Assembly: GCF_000315625.1 (NCBI RefSeq)
Contig: NW_005434666.1
Location: 1 to 64,000, forward strand
From: Guillardia theta CCMP2712
Lineage: Eukaryota > Cryptophyceae > Pyrenomonadales > Geminigeraceae
Reading direction: 5' to 3'
DNA length: 64,000 nt
Part shown: piece by piece, positions 55,924 through 64,000 of the stretch
Numbering within the stretch: position 1 is the stretch's first letter
How the letters are laid out: each line of letters starts with the position of its first letter
Notes under the pieces: generated by a model
What the model saw: the letters and a program-made list of their open reading frames with translations, nothing else
Databases searched by the model: none
Told to the model about the DNA's origin: nothing
Position numbers and translations under genes: made by a program

Positions 55924-58900
55924 ATGTTTCGTGCTCGTGGGAAGAAGGCAAAGGCCGTTGAGACACACAAGGATGTGACTCGAGTCATCAGAGAGAACAA
56001 GATCAAGTCAAGATCGTCACTGGCGACTTGGCTGTTTCTTGTTCTCTTGTTCGCATCCTCGATCGTGGTTGTCTTCGTTGCCGACAAGATGCAGTCAGAG
56101 TACTTCAACGAAGACAACGAATCTCCCGATGGCTTCAACCGGACATATGCTGTAAAGAGCATGGAGCATATCAAACAGCTATCTGCCATTGGCGTGAGGA
56201 TGATAGGAAGCTTGCAGAACGAGAAGGTTGCGAGGGACTACTTGGTCCAATCGCTGCTTGCGATCCGAGCCAACTCCAACAGCTCGATGCTGGTAGAAGT
56301 TGCGACTCAGCAAACGAGTGGGAGGTTCGATACAGATTTCCTTGGAGGACTGAAGAACGTCTACAGCAACGTCACTAACGTCCTTTGCCGAATTTCTCCC
56401 AGGGCGGACAAAATGTCCCGAGCGCATTCGCTCCTCCTGAATTCTCACTTTGACACGTCGATTGGAACAAGAGGAGCGGGGGATGATTTGTCGCAGGTGA
56501 CTTCCCTCCTTGTGTTCCTCTCCCCTCCTTGAATTATCCCCTCCCTTCCGTCTCATCCTGCCTCCTCTCTTGTCTGTTGGAGCAGGCTCTTCCTTGTCTT
56601 CGTCTCTCTCCTCGCCCTCTTCTCCTGATCTTCCACAGGTTGGCGTCATGCTCGGTCTAGCAGAGCTCGTCGCCTCGGGCAGGCATTCCATGTCCCATGC
56701 TCTTCTCTTTCTCTTCAACGGCGCCGAGGAGTCGAACTGGCTCGCAGCACATGGTTTTATTGTCAACAGCTCTCCAATCTCCTACGAGACTCCGAGCAGA
56801 GAAGCTGAAGAGTTTACTAACTGGGCTGATAGCGTAAAAGCGGTAAGCCAGCCGGTCGAGCACAACACACGGACGATCTGTGAAGCAGCATGCAGGTGAT
56901 CAACCTTGAAGCTATCGGGTCCGGAGGGAGAGAGCTATTGACAAGAACGACGTCGAAGGTTCATTACAACCTTGAAGAGATCATCTCCTATCTTCCTGTC
57001 TTACCTTCTTGCTCCTCTCCTATCTTCCTGTCCTACCTTCTTGCTCCTCTCCTATCTTCCTGTCCTACCTTCTTGCTCCTCTCCTATCTTCCTGTCCTAC
57101 CTTCTTGCTCTTCTCTCTACCTCTCCTCCGGTCATCCCGTTACCCTGTCCTCCTCTCGATCTCTCTATCCGCTATCGCAGTATCACACGCCTCCATGTCT
57201 ACCTAGCTTTCTACTTTACTCTCTTTCTAGCTGTCACCGTATCCACGTCCTAATTTCCCAATCTTGTCACTTTTTGTCTTTCTGCCATTCAATGTCGACA
57301 TCATTCATATCAGTTCCTCTGACACAGCCTCCAAGGCTTCTCCGCTTATCAACGCTTACAAGGTGGCAACGAAATATCCCCGAGGTTTTCTTGTTTTCTG
57401 TTTGCGCACCGTTTGCACAAGTTAACAGGATCTTGTAGGAAATGTGATAGCAGATGAAATCTTCCGCTCGAAGATTTTCCCGGGTGAAACAGACCTGAGT
57501 GTTTTCAGAGACTTTGGCAAGATACCGGGTTTGGACATCATCTTCGTGGAGAATGTGAGGATTTGAGTTGTCAGTCAGCAGAGTCTGACTCCGAATGGCA
57601 GGGGTACGGCTACCATGCCGCTGAAGACAAGCTTGAACGGCTGAAGGAGTACAACCTTGGTCGCGAAGGCAAGCATTTGTATCGGCTCTGCATGAACCTG
57701 GCCAACACAAAGGACCTTGCAACCCTGCAAAAGTTGAATGGGACGGAGCACAACAAAAATGACGATGTCTTCTTTGATTTCCTGGGTGTTCACTTGTTCT
57801 GGTATTCTGCGGATTTCGCTTTTTTCCTCAACATCGGAGTTGCTGCCTCGATGCTTCTGTGGATCCTTGATAAACGGGGGTCGTTGTTCTTGCTCCGCCA
57901 TGTTGGGAATGCGATGGTGCGATTCATCGTCATCATCTTTGCCTCGGTCGTGATAGGAGTTGTCATGATGTCCTGGTCGCCGCTTTCATGGTACAGGTGA
58001 GTCTGAAAAGCTCGTCGATCTAAGGAGATGTCTTTAGCTTGTTGTTGATGGTTTACTGTTGATGATTGCTTTTGATGCTCTTGATTGATGGCAGAGTTCA
58101 ACCCTTGCTATCTAGTCGCTCAATCTCTATTTCTGTCCTTGTCTGCGTCTTGTTTCTTGTCAAACTTATCTGATCATCGACAGCGATCCCCAACACGCAA
58201 TGCTCCTCTTCCTCCCTCCTGCTCTGGCATCTGCTCTCCTCGTTCACTCGATGGTACTCGGAGCGCTTGTATGACCCCTCTCACATCACGAAAGGCAAAC
58301 AGCGCTTCCTCCTCCATCTTGGGCGGAGCAGCTTTCTTGTCTATCGGTCAAGCAGCGATGACATTGCTCGGTAATTAGGGAGGAGGAGAAGGTAGTGATG
58401 GTAGTGGTGGTGATGATGAAGTGCCCAATACGGAGAATGATTATGAAATGCTGCATACACTTTCTATGACGGGCTTGATGGTATTATCGGCAGGAATTCG
58501 CTCAGCGTATGTGGTGATGTTGTGGACCTTTCCATTGGTGGTGGTGGTCTACTCCATCGATGTAGGGAGCATGTTTTCAAGGAAGCTGAGCAGACTCAAA
58601 TTTCTTCATGGCTCGGGTACAAGAGTGCCAGCTTGTATCATTTTTCTCCTCTCACGAGATCTCATGCAGATTTCAATGTTTCTTTCTTTCTTCTCTTTAC
58701 CGTCTGCTGCCTTCCTCCCGTTCTCTACTGGGTTGAGGTGACTGAGATTCTCGATCTTCACTCCTTCTCGTCACTTCGTTCCTCACAAGGTGATGCGAAC
58801 TGTTCTTGCCATTTTCCTCCCTGTCATGGGAAGATGTGGCATGATCTTGAAGCCCGACGTCTTCATCTCTGCCATCGTTGGCTTCTTTGTAGCTATCTTG

Positions 58901-59101
58901 ACATTAATCCCATGCTCGGCTCTTGGTGGGCTGCGATCTTCTCCCAAGCAAACCCGGCTCATCGGCCTCGTCCTTCTCCTCTTCACTGGCTATCAAGTCA
59001 TAGTCAGCAAGGAGAAGAGTCCCTACTCTCGGGAGCGACCGAAAAGACTTTTCGTGCAGCATGTTGAGAGAAGGTCTCTCAGCACTTTATCTTCCTCTTC
59101 C

Positions 59102-59135
<34 letters not shown>

Positions 59136-60276
59136 TTCTCGATTCTGGTCTCTGGATCAATGGCATGGACACTCTCGCGTTACAGCCTCTCCGTCGTCTA
59201 GGCAAGAGCTTGCACACCAAATCGTCGTCCCTAACACGCTACACCCTTTCCCCTTCTCTCTCCTGCCAGGTGTGAAGGAGTGGGAAGAAGCCAAGGCGCA
59301 TCCTTGCCGTTCGTCTCCTCCCTACCATCCCTTGCCTGACCCAGCAGCAGGAGGGCTGGCGTGCAACCTACCCTGGTTCTTTCCTCTTTCCGATGAGTTA
59401 CAAGGGGGTTGGCTCCTACCTGCCAAGTCGAACTCCGATATTTTATCTTTCTCCTCTGATTTCCCTTCAGGGCTCCCCCCATCAGTGAATCACGGAAGCT
59501 GAAAGTCACGGTCACCAAGGAGACGGGGAGCTCTCAAGGTCGAGCGAGGGAGAGGGAGGAGGATGTAACTTTGCAGCAGGGAGGAAGTTTTCCCTGTCCC
59601 TCGACGGCCCATCGCACATGGCGCTCATAATCCATGATCCCAACCATCAGGTTCATCGTCCCTCCTCTCGCACTCCTGCGTCATTTGAAGCACCCGCTCT
59701 GATGCACCCCCTTTTCTCCGCTTCCACCTTTCTCCCTCCCTCCCTCCCTCCCCCCTCCTCCCTCCCTCCCTCCTCCCTCCCTCCCTCCCTCCTCCCCTCC
59801 CTCCTCCCCTTTCTCTCCCTCTCTATTTCCTGCTCTTCCTGAACGTCTCTCAGATCTCAGCATGGAACTTGAACACACTCTCAACCGATGCCGGGAGCAA
59901 CGAGGTCGCGACTAGGCGAAAGGACAGCTCCTACTTCATCTACTTCGCCAGCGGACTTGCCGCTCCTTCCACCGGGCTCCATCCTTGGCGCATCTGGGTA
60001 GATCCTCTTTAGCTCCCTCCTCTTGCATGACGGAGTGGACAGGTGGAGGTTCGAGGGGAGGCTGCGGTCCATGTAGCAGCCTTTGGTCACTACCTGCTGG
60101 TAAAGTGTCTTTCCTCCAGTGTTAGTCTGACTCGCCACCGACAGTTTGACAACAACGGTGAAACAGATCTGTCAGGCTGCAGCTTCAGCGAGGAAGCGAG
60201 CAACTTTGCATCCTTGCTGCCCCACTACCTCAAGCCCATCTGCTTCTACGACGTGCTCTACAACTTCACGCTGTAA
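55924..60276 (+). CDS. ER M28-family metallopeptidase (ERMP1/Fxna-like), multi-exon
   Basis: ATG 55924 begins a basic cytosolic N terminus and one transmembrane helix (WLFLVLLFASSIVVVFV). The zinc peptidase core follows over several exons: LLLNSHFDTSIGTRGAGDD (HxD and bridging Asp), HALLFLFNGAEESNWLAAHG (EE), VINLEAIGSGG, LSVFRDFGKIPGLDIIF, then GYGYHAAEDKLERL with a His ligand. Next come multiple transmembrane helices (VRFIVIIFASVVIGVVMM, LGGAAFLSIGQAAM, VMRTVLAIFLPVMG, AIVGFFVAILTLIP). A lumenal C-terminal region (RPKRLFVQHV, CNLPWFFPL, SYFIYFASGL) ends SLLPHYLKPICFYDV at 60276. This domain order is that of ERMP1. A poly-Ser tract (about 59090-59140) interrupts the C-terminal region. Introns are longer than elsewhere and CT-rich; several junctions remain approximate. 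Confidence 0.88.
56985..57115 (+). repeat. 32-bp CT-rich tandem repeat in an M28 gene intron
   Basis: About four units of 32 bp (CTATCTTCCTGTCC then TACCTTCTTGCTCCTCTC). No spacers. Located in an intron of the metallopeptidase gene. Confidence 0.85.
59735..59825 (+). repeat. CCCT/CCTC polypyrimidine tract
   Basis: A long run of CCTCCCTCCCTCC in an intron of the metallopeptidase gene. Confidence 0.85.
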
Positions 60277-60452
60277 AAGAGAGAGACGAACAAGCTTTGC
60301 AAGAACGTATCTTTCTCTTTTCAACACACGATGAGAGCAAACAACAAGGAGGTCAAGACAAACTTGATCCTGTGCCTCTGCCAGCCCTGTCGTCCTACCA
60401 GCCCGCGCCATCTGGATCTTCCCCCTGCGCCCACTCGGGATGGTGCCAGCTC

Positions 60453-60691
60453 TCATACCTGTGTGTTGTATGAGCAGCCGAAGACAGAGATACGGAGACT
60501 TGCGTACATGTCATAGACTTCGTCCGGGTCCTTGGCAGGGTCCAGGGTACTGGATCACAACGTTAGCGTCCTCCTCCTAGATCCCCTCCTTCAGCTAACC
60601 TGTCATTGCGATCCATGCTCGTGTCGGACTCCCCCCATAGCTGCGAAAACTGTCTGGCGCAATGGATCTTCTGAATGAGGCCTGCTGACAT
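60453..60691 (-). CDS. Small two-exon hypothetical protein (62 aa)
   Basis: Exons 60691-60600 and 60549-60453 with a 50-bp GT-AG intron keep phase and give MSAGLIQKIHCARQFSQLW, GESDTSMDRNDSTLDP, AKDPDEVYDMYASLR and ISVFGCSYNTQV then stop. The intron length is exactly that typical of this chromosome, and the joined protein has a balanced soluble composition. No family recognised. It may be complete or the 3' part of a longer gene. It converges on the metallopeptidase gene. Confidence 0.45.
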
Positions 60692-60904
60692 GTCAGAAGG
60701 AGAATCTGCAGCGCGGCTGACACAAAGGTCACATAAAGACAAACAGTCTTAGGATGAAACACCATTTGTTTCACGGAAGGAAACATCGGGAGACAAAATC
60801 TTCATGTTAGTCAATTACGACATTCTAGGAGCAATAGAGATGAGCTATATTGCGATCAGAGCAAGCTCAAAGTTCATCACATGCAAGTCTTCACTACAAC
60901 CTGA

Positions 60905-61022
60905 CGGCATGACTTCATCAAGCCTTGACTACAACTTCACCACATCAAGCCTTGACTACAACTTCACCACATCAAGCCTTGACTACAACTTCACCACATC
61001 AAGCCTTGACTACAACTTCATC
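60905..61022 (+). repeat. 27-bp tandem repeat, four units
   Basis: Four nearly identical units of the form CATCAAGCCTTGAC then TACAACTTCACCA. The unit length is divisible by three and makes a repeated SSLDYNFTT peptide in the plus frame of 60804-61127, but coding is unproven. Confidence 0.85.
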
Positions 61023-61134
61023 CCATCACTCGAACAAGTCTTGAGCATCGTCATCAACATTTGCCGCTCATCTCTCAAGCGGTCACTTCTGAGCTCTCAC
61101 CGAACATGGCGCCGCTTCCCCTTTTAGGACAACA

Positions 61135-62230
61135 ATCCTTACTTCAGTGACGCCGGGCCCGGGCCGCCCCGCCCCGCCGGCGGCCGAGGGTCCCGGTCCG
61201 ATTCGCCGAGTCACTGGAGTCCGAACTGACTTTTTACTCAAAGTTAAGTTAAAAATCAGTACGAGGACAATCAGGAGAGTCGAGGAGGCTTGAGAAGAGG
61301 CTTGACCCTGACACTGACGCACAGGCCTCGAACTGAGGAGTCCGATCAGCACGGCAGTTTACTCACTGAGTCAAAGCCTACGACACACAGGCTACTGGAG
61401 GCGTTTTTGACCATGACTCGAGTGATGGGATATGATACCAGACCCCGGCCCGCGGACCTGGCTCGGAGCAAAGTGCAAGCCTCCGAGGGAAGCGGAGTGA
61501 CTGCGGCACCGTGGCAGGCCGGGGCTGACAGTCATCATGTCATGATCGGAGGCCCGGAAGATCCCGCCGGTCCGGGGCCGCATCCGGCGTCACTGAGTAA
61601 TGCTGATAATGCCACCGGCACAGCCGCGGGACACGGTGGCGGGACGTGACGTCCCGCGGTGGCACTGACTCGCCGGGCCCTCGCGGCAGTGACTGACCGT
61701 ACGAGCCTACTGGCTAACGGTCAACGGTTGTTGAGGCTTGTACCAGTCACTGAGTGTGCCAAAGTAACTGGCAAGCCTTCCGAAGTTCCGAGACACAGGC
61801 GGGCTGAGTTCAACTGTTTTTGCCGCCCGCCGCAAGTTGAAGACTCGGCCCGTCGGACTCCGTTTACTGAATGCACACTGGCACTGCGGCACGAAACTTG
61901 ACTCTTGAAACCAGAATTGAGGAGCACATGAGAGATCGGACAGTGACTCCCGTAGGCTGAGACTGCCATGTACGTACAGTGCCACCGCTAGGACTCCGGG
62001 ATGTGAAACCCAAGCACTGACTCGACCGTATCGGACGGTGACTGGCACTGAGTGCAGTGCGCCGGAGACTGAGACCTTAGCAAGACTCAGCCGGCGGCTC
62101 AGCGGCCGGGCTAGCCTCGGAAGCCCGGTCCGAGTCCTCTTCCGATTCCGAGTTCGTCAGCACTGTTGCCGTGGCCCGAGTCGAAACCGTACGTAACGGT
62201 CGTCTTGGTTACTAGGTGTGTCCGGTACGC
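61135..62230. repeat. GC-rich island 5, interleaved with dispersed-element sequence
   Basis: About 1.1 kb with the same vocabulary as the other islands: GGCCCGGGCC, GTCACTGAGTG, CCGTACGAGCC, AACGGTCAACGGTTG and CGGACTCCG. It is less GC-rich than island 1, and pieces of the dispersed element can still be read inside it (61225-61335, and a reversed CTCGGAGCAAA block near 61455). Confidence 0.7.
61225..61335 (+). repeat. Dispersed element 5' module, within island 5
   Basis: CTCAAAGTTAAGTTAAAAAT, CAGTACGAGGACAATCAG, then a 22-nt insert, then GCTTGACCCTGACACTGAC. Same order as 14625-14555 (minus) and 17726-17775. Confidence 0.8.
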
Positions 62231-62734
62231 TACTGTCGGTGACGTTATTCTGGCCGTAAAATTTGCGTAGAGTGCAAATTGCAAATCAGGTTCGGTATCA
62301 ACTTTACTATCTGCAAATGTGAATTTCGATGAATTTCAAGTTTCAAAAGTTTCAAATTACACGAGGAAATTACGAAATTGATGGGGGCGATCATGCTTCC
62401 GAATGGAGCGAACAGCAGCACCATGGCACAAGGCACGCATGCCTCATGCCTCAGCGGATCAGGGGCCGAATCTCCATTCGATGGAGATGAAGATCCTTGC
62501 GCACAAAACTTCCGTATCCTGATGCCGTCATTGAATGAAGATATATGCGTTGCGGACGGTACCATCAAAACAATTACGAGATGAGACAAATGGTATGATC
62601 AGCGGCCATCAGTACAATTCGTGCACTCGATCCTTCAAGATGGAGAGGAAACTTCATTCAACATTGGAAAAGCTCATTAAAACAATTAGCAGGAAGGTGC
62701 ACATGCAGCAAGGAGTTGTACGACTTCGCAAGTA

Positions 62735-63125
62735 TCATGGAGGAGGCTTGACCCTGACACTGTCGCACAGGCCAAACGGCGAGAAGAGAAAAGACAGCGA
62801 GAACCAAACCTATCAGGAGCACTTCAATTTGAGTAAAGAAGACGAGAGCCCTGACACATCTTTACTCAAAGGTAAGTATCAGGAGCCACTTCACGGGAGT
62901 CCGATCGTGGTACAAAGCCCAGGTGAGTGTTCAACGGTTGCCGGCCCAAGAGTTTCCGGCGGCCCGGATTCCCTGGAACGATCATGGCACCGTCGGTCAG
63001 CGGCGGTTAATGATGGCAGTCAGGTCACACCGACAGGCCCAGTACAAGGCAGCACTATTATCTCGAGATCAGCTCGGAGGCCATGGGTGGAGGCCGCAGC
63101 GAATGCCCTTTTTTCACAATAAGGA
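62735..63125 (+). repeat. Dispersed element, partial copy with GC-rich tail
   Basis: GGAGGCTTGACCCTGACACT, then GTCGCACAGGCCAAACGG, then AGAAGAGAAAAGACAGCGAG, as in copy A (17755-17818). It continues into sequence with AACGGTTGCCGGCCC and GGCGGCCCGGATTCC words. No reliable gene. Confidence 0.7.
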
Positions 63126-64000
63126 GTGATTTCAACATGCTCTGGTTTCTTTGGTGCCGGATAGCCGCAAGTTCATGGCTGTTGACACCCGATCTTAAAC
63201 AAATCTCCCGTCAGCCGGAGATACCTCTGTCTAGCGAGGCGGGTTTGCCTGGAATATCCTCTAGGCTATGTGCAATAGACACCGTATGCTCTCCGGGGGT
63301 ACTGTGAGGACCGGTGTAAATTTATTATCAAGAAGGGGTGACAGGAGAGATAGGCCAGTAAGACTGAGGGGTGGGGTCTAGAAAAGCCTCAGAGTATCAG
63401 TAGAGTAGTAAAGGTAGTAGTAAAGGTATGGAACGTAGGACATGTGAGGGCCCGAAGAAGGCGCGGCAGCGAGCCATGTTCAACTGGTATAAGGAAAAGG
63501 TACTGAAGCCTTTTACATATATTTTTAAAGATTCCTGATTGTATTGCAAAGCTACCAAATGTAGAGTAAGCGGTACAAATGGTTCGAGTTGGTTTCCAAT
63601 TGCTAAAACCGCCTCGTGACAAGTAGCCGCAGCGCTGGAGGAACCAGAGGAAGCAATTCCCTACACCTACCGGGTCATTTAAAGGGCTCAAAATGGATAT
63701 GATGGGGTGGGGTAGGGTTTTCCCCTGTCACGAGACACCCAGAGCCTGTAAGAGGATACAGCAAAGGCCCTTTCAAAACGTTGTGAAAAAGAAACGATTC
63801 ATTTCCGGAGATCAACGAGATCGACAAGCCACTTCTCCGAGGTGTTAATGCGCGTAATGACACCGGAAGGACCCCACCCTTTTTACTGTCTACAGGGAGG
63901 GGTTCTCGCTGATGAACCCCACTTGACTCAATGATGACAGATTCAATTTAGCAATATAGGGCACAAAAGATCTCTTTTCACCTTCAAAACATTTTTTTGC
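63126..64000. other. Right-end spacer
   Basis: No supported gene. Short frames only; a weak duplication AGTAGTAAAGGTAGTAGTAAAGG occurs near 63410, split here as two AGTAGTAAAGGT units. Confidence 0.4.

Noticed and set aside
58790-59275. Separate small poly-Ser protein
   Set aside because: The flanking sequence (RPKRLFVQHV before, CNLPWFFP after) continues the ERMP1-type peptidase, so the poly-Ser tract is an internal insertion of that gene.

Overview
The window is the left end of a linear eukaryotic nuclear chromosome. It opens with about 237 bp of C-rich CCCTAAA telomere repeats (TTTAGGG type), followed by compact, intron-rich genes on both strands. Most introns are 41-54 bp with GT-AG ends, and a few use GC-AG. 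Two proteins (positions 8209 and 19144) begin with a hydrophobic signal segment followed by a Phe at the likely cleavage site, as in presequences for complex red-algal plastids. Together with the telomere type, the tiny introns and a front-end fatty-acid desaturase, this suggests an alga with a secondary red plastid. A cryptophyte of the Guillardia theta kind is my best guess; that is an inference, not a match I could run.

Layout. 1-3 kb: telomere and a decayed piggyBac transposase. 3-16 kb: a dense block with a Tim44-like mitochondrial protein, two membrane proteins (one a coiled-coil protein), ribosomal protein uL29 (RPL35), LipB octanoyltransferase, an SCP2-type thiolase and a KsgA/Dim1 rRNA dimethylase. 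16-18.4 kb: a GC-rich island and a dispersed repeat. 19-26.9 kb: a plastid-targeted protein, a Cid1-like nucleotidyltransferase, an ITFG1/TIP-like FG-GAP protein and unknown genes. 27.5-28.1 kb: a second copy of the dispersed repeat. 29.7-38.3 kb: a possible PH-like gene, a rhomboid protease, a cytochrome-b5 desaturase and a Ser/Gln-rich protein. 39-51.5 kb: three more GC-rich islands alternating with a cyclic-nucleotide-binding gene, a 2OG-Fe(II) oxygenase, an RWP-RK protein and a membrane protein. 52-60.3 kb: a VPS9-domain protein and an ER M28 metallopeptidase. 60.4-64 kb: a tiny two-exon gene, a tandem repeat, a fifth GC-rich island and more dispersed repeat.

The genes do not form one pathway; they are a typical eukaryotic mix. 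The most unusual material lies between them: five long GC-rich islands (about 0.4-1.5 kb) written in a restricted set of short words, plus a dispersed element whose copies differ by insertions of a few bases in the same vocabulary. This looks like stepwise growth of intergenic DNA by very short insertions and is the main novelty candidate. Exon models were built by eye from reading frame, splice signals and family conservation. Those for RPL35, LipB, KsgA, thiolase, ITFG1 and the coiled-coil gene are internally phase-consistent; others are partial.
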